Positions 50,416 to 59,268 of a stretch of DNA of 64,000 bases are shown piece after piece. Source of the DNA: UMGS1696 sp963643035 (GTDB taxonomy: Bacteria; Bacillota; Clostridia; Oscillospirales; CAG-272); assembly GCA_963643035.1 (NCBI GenBank), contig CAVIKO010000001.1, positions 1 through 64,000 on the forward strand, written 5' to 3'. How positions within the stretch are numbered: the stretch's first letter is position 1; each line of letters begins with the position of its first letter. The position numbers were made by a program, and so were the translations under genes. The notes under the pieces are model-generated. The model searched no databases. It worked only from the letters and a program-made list of their open reading frames with translations, and was not told the DNA's origin.

Positions 50416-52011
50416 ATGGATCCCATCACTGTAATCGTTGTCGTTGTCGGGGTTCTGGCTGGTCTTGGCGGAGGCTTTGCGCTCGGTGTCATGCATCGGA
50501 AACGCGTAGCGGAGGCTGAGATTGGATCCGCAGAACTCCAGGCAAAGAAGATACTGGAAGAAGGCATCAAAAACGCCGAAACCAAGAAAAAAGAAGCCCT
50601 TATCGAAGCCAAGGAAGAAATCTTACGCACAAAGAATGAATNNNNNNNNNNNNNNNNNNNNNNNNNNNNNNNNNNNNNNNNNNNNNNNNNNNNNNNNNNN
50701 NNNNNNNNNNGTGCGGAAATCACCCGTCAGGAGCGGCGCATTACCCAAAAGGAAGAAATTCTCGACCGCAAGACCGAGGCGATGGAGAAAAAGGACGAAA
50801 AGCTGAACGCCAAGCTCAAAGAGGCGACCGAGCTGAATGAGGAAATCGAAAAGGTCAAGGCCGAACAGTTTGAGACGCTTCAGAAAATCGCCGGCATGAC
50901 TGCGGAGGAGGCCACCGAGAAACTGGTAGCCGCTCTCGAAACACAGGTCAAGCACGAGCAGGCCATGAAGCTTGTCGAACTGGAGGAGCAGTTCAAGGAG
51001 GACGCGGACGAAAAGGCGAAGGAAATTCTCTCCCTTGCCATCCAACGCTGCGCCGCCGATCATGTCTCCGAAATTACCGTTTCCGTCGTACCGCTGCCCG
51101 GAGAGGAAATGAAGGGCAGGATCATCGGACGTGAGGGCAGAAACATCCGCACCATCGAAACCCTGACCGGCGTGGATCTCATCATCGACGATACACCGGA
51201 AGCGATCACCGTGTCGAGCTTTGATCCGGTGCGCCGCGAAATTGCCCGGATCGCCCTCGAAAAGCTGATCCAGGACGGTAGAATCCACCCGACCCGTATT
51301 GAGGAAATGGTCGAAAAAGCACGGCGTGAGGTCGAGCAGACAATCAAGCAGGCTGGCGAACGTGCCACCTTTGAGACTGGCATCCATGGCTTCAACCCGG
51401 AGATGATCAAGCTCCTCGGCAGACTGAAATTCCGTACCAGCTACGGACAGAACGTACTCGCACATTCCGTTGAAGTCTCGCTTCTCGCTGGAACAATCGC
51501 GGACGAAATCGGCGTGGACAGCACACTCGCAAAACGCGCCGGACTCTTGCACGACATCGGTAAAGCGCTCACGCAGGAGGTTGAGGGTTCCCATGTCCAG
51601 CTCGGCGTAGAGATTGCCCGGAAGTACAAGGAATCCAAGGAGGTCATTCACGCGATCGAAGCACACCACAACGATGTGGAACCGCAGACGCTCACTGCCA
51701 TCATCGTGCAGGCGGCGGACGCCATTTCCGCAGCAAGACCGGGTGCGCGACGTGAAAATCTTGAAAACTACATCAAACGGCTCACCAAGCTCGAGGAAAT
51801 CGCCAATGAATTCGACTGTGTGGAGAAATCCTACGCGATCCAGGCGGGCAGAGAGATCCGGATCATGGTCAAACCCGATCAGGTCAACGATGATCAGATG
51901 GTACTTGTGGCGCGCGACATCGTAAAGAAGATTGAAGCCGAGCTCGAATACCCCGGACAGATTAAGGTCAATATCATCCGCGAAAGCCGTGCGGTGGATT
52001 TTGCTAAGTGA
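50416..52011 (+). CDS. rny: ribonuclease Y, with an internal assembly gap
   Basis: 531 codons including the gap. ATG at 50416 behind AAAAGGAGGT gives the family N-terminus: one membrane helix (about residues 5-28), then a long Glu/Lys-rich coiled coil to about residue 200. The KH domain reads PLPGEEMKGRIIGREGRNIRTIE near 230, and the HD domain carries RAGLLHDIGKA near 370. RNase Y starts mRNA decay in many Bacillota and is anchored at the membrane. N bases at 50642-50710 fall in the coiled coil; frame is preserved with the stated length, but that length may be an estimate. Confidence 0.95.
   Translation: MDPITVIVVVVGVLAGLGGGFALGVMHRKRVAEAEIGSAELQAKKILEEGIKNAETKKKEALIEAKEEILRTKNEXXXXXXXXXXXXXXXXXXXXXXXXAEITRQERRITQKEEILDRKTEAMEKKDEKLNAKLKEATELNEEIEKVKAEQFETLQKIAGMTAEEATEKLVAALETQVKHEQAMKLVELEEQFKEDADEKAKEILSLAIQRCAADHVSEITVSVVPLPGEEMKGRIIGREGRNIRTIETLTGVDLIIDDTPEAITVSSFDPVRREIARIALEKLIQDGRIHPTRIEEMVEKARREVEQTIKQAGERATFETGIHGFNPEMIKLLGRLKFRTSYGQNVLAHSVEVSLLAGTIADEIGVDSTLAKRAGLLHDIGKALTQEVEGSHVQLGVEIARKYKESKEVIHAIEAHHNDVEPQTLTAIIVQAADAISAARPGARRENLENYIKRLTKLEEIANEFDCVEKSYAIQAGREIRIMVKPDQVNDDQMVLVARDIVKKIEAELEYPGQIKVNIIRESRAVDFAK
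50642..50710. other. assembly gap (69 N) inside rny
   Basis: A run of 69 N in the coiled-coil region, with no duplicated flanks. The count is divisible by three and keeps the frame. Confidence 0.9.
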
Positions 52012-52176
52012 ATTGGCACGCCAAATAAAGTGGCAAAAGTCCCCTGATGCATCCATTCCCGGCAGAAGCATTCCAAGCGTCTCACAATCCCCGAATACCG
52101 AATGCTGAAAATACCGCCCCCACCTGTTGCGGCGTTATCATAGATTTTTCGTACCTCGGAATGAAATGAGCGTATT

Positions 52177-52220
52177 GCCCGTGTTTTCGGACTTTTTCGA
52201 AGACACGGGCGTTTTCTTTC
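52177..52220 (+). terminator. terminator of rny
   Basis: GCCCGTGTTTTCG pairs with CGAAGACACGGGC (one G-U), followed by GTTTTCTTTC. Confidence 0.75.
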
Positions 52221-52581
52221 CCAAGACGGATTCCGTCGCCGACGGATTCCGTTGGCTTTCCTTTGTGCAAGTTTGCCAATAAAACGTCATTGTGACTAAA
52301 AACGGGGGGGGGGGCGTATAAATAATATACAAATTGCGTGTGTGACAAATTGCCAAACGACGGTGCAAATTCCGCTTTTTTTACGGGAAATTCACGAAAA
52401 CAGCAAGTATGTTGATAGAATGCGCTTATATTTGTGTGAAATGTCGAACATTCGATATACAACACGGAATCTGTTGGCAGACTACAATAGGGATACCTGT
52501 ATGATTGCAAATGTAAGTACAGCTAAACGCACAAAAATAGTGTATTGGAATTGTGTGAATTGAACAAATAGAATAAAATCG

Positions 52582-52612
52582 TCAAAACGATGGCAAGATA
52601 ACCACGTTTTGA
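52582..52612. promoter_or_regulatory. inverted repeat upstream of the Crp/Fnr gene
   Basis: TCAAAACG (52582-52589) and CGTTTTGA (52605-52612), about 40-65 bp upstream of the -10 at 52649. The promoter lacks a good -35, so an activator site here is plausible, possibly for autoregulation. Confidence 0.35.
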
Positions 52613-52648
52613 TTAACATAGGATAATGCTTTTCACAGTAAAGTATGC

Positions 52649-52654
52649 TATAAT
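52649..52654 (+). promoter_or_regulatory. extended -10 element of the Crp/Fnr gene
   Basis: TGC-TATAAT with no recognisable TTGACA-like box 16-18 bp upstream. Confidence 0.5.
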
Positions 52655-52708
52655 AAGAATAATCTTTCCCATATAAAGTAGCAGACAGAATTGATAGGGG
52701 GGTATAGT

Positions 52709-53299
52709 ATGAGCGAAGATTTTGACCGTTTGATGCGCGCTCTGCATCTCACCGGAACTACATATTGTGACGAACTGTGCGCCATAGCTACAGAAAAAAC
52801 GATCGAAAAGGGGCAGAAACTGAGTGAAAGCGACAAGCACTACACTATGTTTCTCATGTCCGGACTCTTGCGCGGTTACATCAACAACAAAGACGGCGAA
52901 GAGATCACGGATTGTTTTATTCGCCGATATGCGGAGGCATGTACGATGGATTTATCCATTGTAGGCTTCAAAGCGGAAATGGAGATTCATGTGGAGGCGC
53001 TGGAGGACACGCGGGTGATCTGTTTTGAAAACTACGATGTGAACTCCATGCTGTCCCGTTCGCCGGAGCTTCTATTCGTAGTCAACCGTGCTATAACGCA
53101 GAACTACATTGATCTGTGGAAGCACAAGACGATCCTTTACCGGACGACGGCAATGGAACGTTATGAGTGGTTTCTGAAGGATTACCCTGGACTAATCGAC
53201 GTGGTGCCGCACAAATACATAGCCTCTTTCCTGGATATGACGCCGGTGACATTGAGCCGCTTGCGGAAAACAATGTACAAGGATCAGCTCTGGATGTAG
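52709..53299 (+). CDS. Crp/Fnr-family transcriptional regulator
   Basis: 196 aa, short for the family. ATG at 52709 follows AGGGGGG. The N-terminal part is a cyclic-nucleotide-binding-type beta barrel (TIEKGQKLSESDK near residue 34, GLLRGYINNKDGEEI near 56, FIRRYAEACTMDLS near 76). An amphipathic dimer helix follows (SPELLFVVNRAITQNYIDLW), then a compact helix-turn-helix HKYIASFLDMTPVTLSRLRKT near residue 170. Key cAMP-contact residues of true CRP are not obvious, and no Fnr-type N-terminal cysteine cluster is seen, so the signal is unknown. Confidence 0.85.
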   Translation: MSEDFDRLMRALHLTGTTYCDELCAIATEKTIEKGQKLSESDKHYTMFLMSGLLRGYINNKDGEEITDCFIRRYAEACTMDLSIVGFKAEMEIHVEALEDTRVICFENYDVNSMLSRSPELLFVVNRAITQNYIDLWKHKTILYRTTAMERYEWFLKDYPGLIDVVPHKYIASFLDMTPVTLSRLRKTMYKDQLWM

Positions 53300-53674
53300 T
53301 GAGACACACGGAATATGCGAGAAAACAAAACAGAAAAACCGATCTGACGGTATCCGAAAGGTACCTGCGGATCGATTTTTTGGTGGAAATAAGAAAATCT
53401 AAAGGAAAGTATAAGAAAATACCAAAGAAACCCATCAACGGAGATTGCGCGGGCGGTGCTGATGTATTCGCTGTTCGTGATCCCGGTCGTACTCGCCTTT
53501 TCCCAGAATCCGGACTGAAAGCCAATCCACACAGATGAGCTGTCGGCATTCGGAAAATCTGATTCCACCAATATCCATGGAAGCGTGTCGTGCGGATTCT
53601 TTTCGGTATCTCTTGCAATTTCGCGAAAAGCATGTTACAATGGTATCGGAAAATCACTACGCGGAGGAAAAGAT
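53300..53674. other. intergenic region, possible gene remnant
   Basis: About 375 nt. One plus frame (about 53435-53518) reads a hydrophobic segment with ARAVLMYSLFVIPVVLAFSQNPD ending in a stop, which might be the tail of a lost membrane protein. The promoter of the next gene is at 53613-53641. Nothing else is supported. Confidence 0.35.
53613..53641 (+). promoter_or_regulatory. sigma-A promoter of the beta-helix/esterase gene
   Basis: TTGCAA at 53613-53618, 17-bp spacer, TACAAT at 53636-53641. Confidence 0.7.
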
Positions 53675-56182
53675 ATGACCTATTATATCGATGTACACGC
53701 AGGCAATCCTGTCGCAGACGGCTTATCGCCGGAGACGGCACGGCGGGACTACAGAGATCTCGCGCTTTTACCGGGAGATACGGTGCTGTTCAAGCGCGGC
53801 AGCTTCATCCGGGACAGCCTGTATCGCAAATCGGGTACGCCGGAGAGATATATCACCTACGGCGCATACGGCGAGGGGGAGGCTCCGGTATTCTGCGGCA
53901 GCCGCGACGTGAGCGATCCGGCCCTGTGGGAGGAGATTGCTCCGCACATCTGGCGCTGCATCGCGGATCTGTCCTCAGAGGTATGCAATTTTGTGTTCGA
54001 TAACGGCAGGATCGGCGGCACACTGCGTTGGGAGGAGGAACAGCTATCCGAGCCCGGCGACTGGTATGACAATCACATGGGATTGGCGGATCACAATCTG
54101 CCGCTACCGGAGGAAAGACGGGTACTCCTGTGGGCAAACGGCAATCCGGGTACGGTCTACAGCCATATCGAGGCGGTGCTGTGGGGCAATCGGTGCCTGT
54201 CGGTGAACGTATCCTGTACAGCTATGGAGGATCTGGCATTCTTTGGAAGCGGTGTACATGCTCTGTCCGGCGGATGTGACCATATGACGGTGCGGCGATG
54301 CTCGTTTACTTTTATCGGTGGGGCGGTCTGGAACCGTCAACTGCAGATTCGGTTCGGCAACGCCATCGAATTCTGGGATCACGGCGAGGACATCCTAATC
54401 GAGGATTGTTATTTCAACAACATCTATGACTCATGCATCACGCATCAGGGAAGTGCAAAATGCGAACCTGCGAGAAATCTTGTGATGCGGCGCAATCTTT
54501 TTGTCTGTTACGGCATGGGCGCGTATGAGGGAAGAGATCGAATGAGCATCGATTCGTCGTTCACAGATAACCTCTGTCTGTATGCAGGCGGCGGATTCAC
54601 GGGTTTCGGGGACACCAAACCGCGCCATTCCGAAATCTATCCGCAGCCGATGGGTCATCATCTCTTTATGTGGCGGATTCCGTGTGCGACGGAGAACGGC
54701 AGCTTCACAGTGGCAAACAACCGATTCTACGAGGCGACCGGTGCCGCGATGTACTCGATCATCTCCCCGGAGGCGGAGGAGCAGATGCATCTGTCCGGCA
54801 ATCGGTATGAAACGACGAATCGACGGTATCTGACCCGGATCGGCGGCAAGATGTACGCGCCGACAGAATTCGAGAAATATCTGCGCGAATACGGCGAGGA
54901 AGGTGCGGAGCTGGTGCATCCGGATATCGCGGCAGAGGCGGCAGCATGGTTCCGGGAAAGCGGCGCGCCGTCGTATGGCGCGAAGCTGTTTACAGATGCG
55001 CTGCCGGTACGGAAATACTTTGTCGGCGGCACGGAGAAAAACGCGCTCCGGTACGCGATTGGGGAGGAAATGCGTTTTACAGTACGTCTGACAGATGGGG
55101 ATCGCCGGATTCCTGCGCCGTATTTCCACGTATTCGCGGAAGGAGACGACGGCAGAAAACGGGAATACTGGATGGACGGTACGGATGGCGAAGCGACGTT
55201 CACGCTGTCCGTGGAGACAGCGGGTTATATACACGTGCTGGTAACAGCATGCGATGCGGAGAAAAATCCGCTTACAGACTGCGATGTATTCGAGGGCGGC
55301 GCCTGTGCGGATTTTGATCGGATTGTGCAAACGGGCAATGTTCCTGAGGACTACGATGTGTTCTGGGATCGCGTGATCGCGGAGGAACTGGATCCGGTAT
55401 TTCCCCGCGAGGTATATAAGGAAGAGTGGCAAAGCGGCGATCCGGGAGACGTGGTATATGATGTGCGCGTTGCCTGTGCGGGACCGAATCCGGTGTCCGG
55501 GTATCTCCGTATGCCGCGCAACACGCCCGCACGTTCCCTGCCGATCGTGGTGATGTACATGGGGTACAACGTGACTTCCGCGCAGGTGCCGAATAAAGGG
55601 AACGCGATTCAGCTCTGTATCAATCAACAGGGCGAGCCGAACGGACAGAGTGCGGAATATTACGCGCAGCAGGCGGCAGTAAAGTACGCGAATTTTGGCT
55701 TTGACGAGACAGAAAACCGCGATCCGGATACGGTATTCTTCAAGTACATGGTGCTGCGGGCGCTTCAGGCGGTGCGGTACTGCATGACGCTGCCGGAGTG
55801 GGACGGCGTCCATGTGAAGGTGTGCGGCGGCAGCATGGGCGGATTTCAGGCAATTCAGGCAGCGGCGCACGAGGTGCGTGTAACCGAAGCGGACGTGGCA
55901 ATTCCGTGGCTGTGCGATCTGCTGGCGATCCAGGCGGGTAGACTTGGCGGTTGGCGACCTGCTCCCGCTGTCGGACTTGATTACTACGATACGGTCTGCG
56001 CGGCGACCCGCGTCCTCTGCCCGGTCGAGATCACAGCGGGACTGGGCGATTACGTATGCCCGCCCTCCGGTGTGAATGCACTCTATCACGCTCTGCCGGG
56101 GCACGTCAAACTCCACTTCCTCCAGAACCGTACCCATCCCTATACGGCACCGGAATACGATTCGTATACAGTGGAGAAGTGA
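53675..56182 (+). CDS. fusion of a parallel beta-helix domain and a CE7-like acetylesterase
   Basis: 835 aa. ATG at 53675 behind CGGAGGAAAAG. Residues 1 to about 430 form a right-handed beta-helix as in polysaccharide lyases and glycan-binding proteins: GNPVADGLSPETA opening, LLPGDTVLFKRGSF, then repeating turns such as HMTVRRCSFTFIGG, ILIEDCYFNNIYDSCI and LVMRRNLFVCYG. Residues about 470-560 look like an Ig-like domain. From about 570 it is an acetyl-xylan-esterase-type alpha/beta hydrolase, with the nucleophile in CGGSMGGF (Ser720), Asp792 in GLGDYVCPPS and His821 in NRTHPY. No signal peptide. It probably deacetylates and perhaps cleaves or binds an acetylated oligosaccharide in the cytoplasm; the fusion is unusual. 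Confidence 0.8.
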   Translation: MTYYIDVHAGNPVADGLSPETARRDYRDLALLPGDTVLFKRGSFIRDSLYRKSGTPERYITYGAYGEGEAPVFCGSRDVSDPALWEEIAPHIWRCIADLSSEVCNFVFDNGRIGGTLRWEEEQLSEPGDWYDNHMGLADHNLPLPEERRVLLWANGNPGTVYSHIEAVLWGNRCLSVNVSCTAMEDLAFFGSGVHALSGGCDHMTVRRCSFTFIGGAVWNRQLQIRFGNAIEFWDHGEDILIEDCYFNNIYDSCITHQGSAKCEPARNLVMRRNLFVCYGMGAYEGRDRMSIDSSFTDNLCLYAGGGFTGFGDTKPRHSEIYPQPMGHHLFMWRIPCATENGSFTVANNRFYEATGAAMYSIISPEAEEQMHLSGNRYETTNRRYLTRIGGKMYAPTEFEKYLREYGEEGAELVHPDIAAEAAAWFRESGAPSYGAKLFTDALPVRKYFVGGTEKNALRYAIGEEMRFTVRLTDGDRRIPAPYFHVFAEGDDGRKREYWMDGTDGEATFTLSVETAGYIHVLVTACDAEKNPLTDCDVFEGGACADFDRIVQTGNVPEDYDVFWDRVIAEELDPVFPREVYKEEWQSGDPGDVVYDVRVACAGPNPVSGYLRMPRNTPARSLPIVVMYMGYNVTSAQVPNKGNAIQLCINQQGEPNGQSAEYYAQQAAVKYANFGFDETENRDPDTVFFKYMVLRALQAVRYCMTLPEWDGVHVKVCGGSMGGFQAIQAAAHEVRVTEADVAIPWLCDLLAIQAGRLGGWRPAPAVGLDYYDTVCAATRVLCPVEITAGLGDYVCPPSGVNALYHALPGHVKLHFLQNRTHPYTAPEYDSYTVEK

Positions 56183-56200
56183 GTTATAGCTGAAAATAGC

Positions 56201-56247
56201 ACAAAAACCGGGGTGGAATCCATCGTGGAATCTTACCCCGGTTTTGT
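56201..56247. terminator. bidirectional terminator
   Basis: ACAAAAACCGGGGT pairs with ACCCCGGTTTTGT. Confidence 0.85.
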
Positions 56248-56942
56248 TATGCTTTTTTCCCCTCAAAGAAACCGCGTAGCGGCAACTTATCGACCCAATT
56301 GAAACGCTTGTCCATCCATTTGCTGCACAGACCGATGAGAAACCCGTTGATCGGCGCAACGAGGATGGTGCCCCATTTGACGCCTTCAAAGTGGAAAAAT
56401 CCGAAGAAGGCGAACGAGAGGATAACGGACACGACACAGCTTGTGCAGTCATAGACCGTTTTCGTCTTATTGATATCGAACCCGTATTTCGCGGCGACCT
56501 CTTTGACGAACAGCTCGTAGACCTCCGGCGCTATGTAGGTGTGGAATAGGAGGGAAACGCCGAGTGCGCAGAAGAATACGCCGATGAGATAATAGACGAT
56601 GCGGATCGGGATGCCGTTATACGGAATGAAATCGAGCAGCCACATACCAAGATCCAGCACCATGCCATAGAAAACGGCGGTGACGAACGAAAAGAGATAC
56701 GACAACCGGAATTTCCGCAGGCAGAGGACGGTTAGAACGAGCAGCAGCGCCTGCAGGCAGTACTCCGCCATACCGTAGGTGACGAACGGAAAGATCGGCG
56801 AGAGCTTGCGAAAGCAGAGATATGCAGGCGCGACGACCATGGATACGCCGAAATCCGCGGCCTCCATGAACGCGGCGCCGAACGCGAGGATGCAGATTCC
56901 GGCGAGATAGGCAAGCTCAGTGGGAAAGGAACGTTTTGTCAT
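56247..56942 (-). CDS. YczE/YitT-like (DUF6198-type) membrane protein
   Basis: 231 aa, about five to six transmembrane helices. LAYLAGICILAFGAAFMEAADFGVSMVVAPAYL near the N-terminus is the family hallmark; GTILVAPINGFLIGLCSKW near the C-terminus mirrors it. A short loop with KYGFDINKTKTVYD near residue 155 is cytoplasmic by the positive-inside rule. Function of the family is not established. The gene is transcribed alone. Confidence 0.75.
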   Translation of the reverse strand: MTKRSFPTELAYLAGICILAFGAAFMEAADFGVSMVVAPAYLCFRKLSPIFPFVTYGMAEYCLQALLLVLTVLCLRKFRLSYLFSFVTAVFYGMVLDLGMWLLDFIPYNGIPIRIVYYLIGVFFCALGVSLLFHTYIAPEVYELFVKEVAAKYGFDINKTKTVYDCTSCVVSVILSFAFFGFFHFEGVKWGTILVAPINGFLIGLCSKWMDKRFNWVDKLPLRGFFEGKKA

Positions 56943-57021
56943 AAACTGGCTCCATTTACAGATAGAGGATAGAAAAAGCTCTCCGACGTTTGGTATAGAA
57001 ACGAGGAAAGCTAACGGAAAA

Positions 57022-57051
57022 ATTATACCACAATACAGAGTGTGTTGTCAA
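57022..57051 (-). promoter_or_regulatory. promoter of the YczE-like gene
   Basis: On the minus strand TTGACA, 18-bp spacer, TATAAT. Confidence 0.75.
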
Positions 57052-57131
57052 GATGAGGAAAAAAATCACGAAAATTCCGGCAAACCGACCGGAATACGGC
57101 GGGAATGTAGGCGCAAAATTATAGAATGTTC

Positions 57132-57160
57132 TTGAAATGGGATGACAGGTATACTATAAT
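57132..57160 (+). promoter_or_regulatory. promoter of the truncated solute-binding gene
   Basis: TTGAAA at 57132-57137, 17-bp spacer, TATAAT at 57155-57160. Intact although the gene behind it is not. Confidence 0.7.
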
Positions 57161-57201
57161 GGTGTAACAAAACAAAAATCCAGCAAAACAAGAGGCTGTA
57201 T

Positions 57202-57824
57202 ATGAGAAAAATAACGGCAATTATCGTTCTGTTGTCTCTACTGCTTGCGTCCTGCGGCAATACGGCGCCGGAGGAAACGATTGCGGGTACGGAAACAAAC
57301 GCGGCTGTGGATTCCGCGGAGACAGAGAGCAAAACGGAAACTGCGTCTTTACTCACCACGCTTCCGACAGTGGATTATGAGGGATATACCTTCACGATTA
57401 TCGGACAGCATACGGAGGAGCGGCCAAATTTCCATGCTGAGGAGCTGACAGGGGATAACATCAACGATGCGCTGTACAACAGGGATTTGACTGCAGTGAT
57501 CCGGAGCGATCGTCGATTCTCATAGAGGCATTGGCACGGGAATCGTATCGTACCGTTGCGCCGGAGGTATACAGTGTGACTATCAGCAAAAAGATCAGCC
57601 GGGACGAGGATTCTACTCGGGTTCTCAACATGGTGAACGAAAACCCCTTCTTTGATTTCAATGCCATTTATGATTTCGGCGGCACCTCTCTTCTTTTGCG
57701 GGATGCCGTATGCGGGAAAGGTGACAGCTGGATCTCCAGCTATGAGAAGAAAAAATCTGCTGCTGAAAAAGCATTGACTGATTTCCTCGCCGAAATCACC
57801 GCCGTGGCTGCGGAAAGTAACTAA
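57202..57824 (+). pseudogene. solute-binding lipoprotein gene with a large internal deletion
   Basis: The first part (57202-57525) encodes a lipoprotein signal (lipobox ASC), a Thr/Glu linker, and HAEELTGDNINDALYNRD, which matches residues to about 100 of the protein at 1577. It then runs out of frame and stops. The second part, in another frame through 57824, reads DPERSSILIEALARESYRTVAPEVYSV..SRDED, matching the last ~110 residues of the paralogues. About 280 central residues are missing, with a frame change at the junction near 57490-57500. The calcium-loop region and most of the ligand site are gone. The first ORF could still make a 107-residue lipoprotein from its intact promoter. Confidence 0.85.
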
Positions 57825-57832
57825 CCCCTATG

Positions 57833-57881
57833 AAAAAATCGCGGATCCCCATCCACAAAATGGTGTGACCCGCGATTTTTC
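57833..57881. terminator. bidirectional terminator
   Basis: AAAAAATCGCGG pairs with CCGCGATTTTT around a CCAT/ATGG inner stem. Confidence 0.85.
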
Positions 57882-57884
57882 TGT

Positions 57885-59255
57885 TTATTCCAGTCCCGCG
57901 AAATATTCCGCAAGATCCGTGGCGAGCATCTTCGAGAACGCGGTGCTGCCCTTGTAATTCATGTGTCCCCAGTCGGAGAAGCAGGTGTAGTCGTCGTTGA
58001 TTTCGGAATACCGTTCGCTATTGTAATTGTAGAAGGTCAACCCGCGTTCTTCCGCGATTGCGGCGATTTTCGCGTTGTTTTCCTCCATCATCCATTCGTT
58101 TCTTCCCGGCACATACTCCGGTACCTCCACAAGCACCACGTGGATCCCGTATTCGGAAAAGAGATCGAGCAGCTCCTCAAATGCCTCCCACTGCGCCGGA
58201 TTGTCACTGCAGCCCTGATCCACAGGCGTACCGTCGTAGGCGCGTTCCCATGGTTCAAAGCCCTTGTAAAATTCGCTAGTGATGTTGCCGTCGCTGTCTG
58301 TCAGATATTCGTGGCGGTACACGGGAACCTCGGGCAGCTCCTCTTCTGTGACCTCCGTTTCCGTCGGCTCCTCCGCAAGCTCGATTTTTCCGCCATGCGT
58401 GTAGTAGGAAAACATTTCGGGAATCCGGTCGCGGGAGTAGATAAACGGGATCTGGTTGAAGGCGTAGGTCAGCAATTCGTCCACATCCCACCACTGGATT
58501 TTCGTCTTTTCGGAATCGTTTTCAAGTGCGTCTGTGCCGACCGACGCGTCATTTGACGCGTCATTTTCAGATTCTGCTAACGATTCGGATTCCGCATCTT
58601 TCTGTGCCTGTCGCTTTTCCGCTTTTACGATCTTGCGCATGATGTCTACCGGACAGTCTGGATTCGTGTCAAAATCGATCCGCCGCCACAGCCAGCCGTC
58701 GTCGCACATGAACCAGTCCACGCAGTAGACGATCGTCTCCGGAATGGGGTAGCCGGATTCCAGAAAGACCTCCCACCAGTCGAGGTAGTACTGTGGATTA
58801 GAACCGTTTAAGGCGAAATTGAAGAAGGAGCGATCGGGATTTTCCGCCTCTATGTATTTCGGGTTCACGCCGTGCGCTGCATGAGAGGTGCCGATGAAGA
58901 GGGTATCCGCGTTATACTGGTTTTCGAACATTTCATAAAACTGCCCGTAGTAGTGGTAGCAGAAGCGGTTCTTGTATTTTTGATAGAACTGCTCGTACTG
59001 CTCTGCCTTTTTCACCGCCAGCTCCGCTGCGAGCCGGATCGCCTCAGGAGATTCGCCCGCTTCATCGAGTGCCTTCTGAATCGCTGCCGATCGTTCCGCT
59101 GCTGCGGTCACAACCGCCACCTCATCGTCTAAAAAACGCTGCATCATGCCGTTCAGCGTGCCGCACAGAAGCCCGGCGACAGCGAGTACGCACAGTCCCT
59201 TGCCAAAGAAGTGCGGCAGACAGCGCAGATCGTTTTTTTCCATATTGTTTGTCAT
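57885..59255 (-). CDS. membrane-anchored SGNH-like partner of MBOAT acyltransferase
   Basis: 456 aa from the ATG at 59255, which has GAGGAGG 8 nt upstream. One N-terminal transmembrane helix (about residues 20-40) leads to an extracellular domain. TLFIGTSHAAHGVNP near residue 117 is a block-I-like SGNH motif (GTSH) and DWGHMNYKGSTAFSKML near residue 430 a block-V-like motif (DxxH). A low-complexity Ser/Asp/Glu insert lies near residues 225-255. The gene starts 13 bp after the MBOAT stop in the same operon. By analogy with AlgI/AlgJ-X and DltB/D pairs, it would receive acyl groups from the MBOAT protein and place them on a surface polymer. Confidence 0.75.
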   Translation of the reverse strand: MTNNMEKNDLRCLPHFFGKGLCVLAVAGLLCGTLNGMMQRFLDDEVAVVTAAAERSAAIQKALDEAGESPEAIRLAAELAVKKAEQYEQFYQKYKNRFCYHYYGQFYEMFENQYNADTLFIGTSHAAHGVNPKYIEAENPDRSFFNFALNGSNPQYYLDWWEVFLESGYPIPETIVYCVDWFMCDDGWLWRRIDFDTNPDCPVDIMRKIVKAEKRQAQKDAESESLAESENDASNDASVGTDALENDSEKTKIQWWDVDELLTYAFNQIPFIYSRDRIPEMFSYYTHGGKIELAEEPTETEVTEEELPEVPVYRHEYLTDSDGNITSEFYKGFEPWERAYDGTPVDQGCSDNPAQWEAFEELLDLFSEYGIHVVLVEVPEYVPGRNEWMMEENNAKIAAIAEERGLTFYNYNSERYSEINDDYTCFSDWGHMNYKGSTAFSKMLATDLAEYFAGLE

Positions 59256-59268
59256 GCCGTTTTCCTCC

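Larger units (their letters stand above)
52012..52708. other. intergenic region after rny
   Basis: About 700 nt without a supported ORF. It holds the rny terminator (52177-52220), two copies of GACGGATTCCGT (52225-52236 and 52241-52252), an 11-G run (52304-52314), an inverted repeat TCAAAACG/CGTTTTGA (52582-52612) and the Crp/Fnr promoter near 52649. The middle is AT-rich. Confidence 0.6.

Noticed and set aside
50623..52071. Minus-strand ORF of 482 codons opposite rny
   Set aside because: Antisense shadow of rny that also runs through the N gap.
53284..53571. 95-codon minus ORF next to the Crp/Fnr gene
   Set aside because: No ribosome-binding site or domain; overlaps the end of the Crp/Fnr gene.
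54431..56452. Minus-strand ORF of 673 codons opposite the beta-helix/esterase gene
   Set aside because: Arg/His/Cys-rich shadow of a well-supported gene; no ribosome-binding site or recognisable domain. GC-rich third positions keep antisense frames open.
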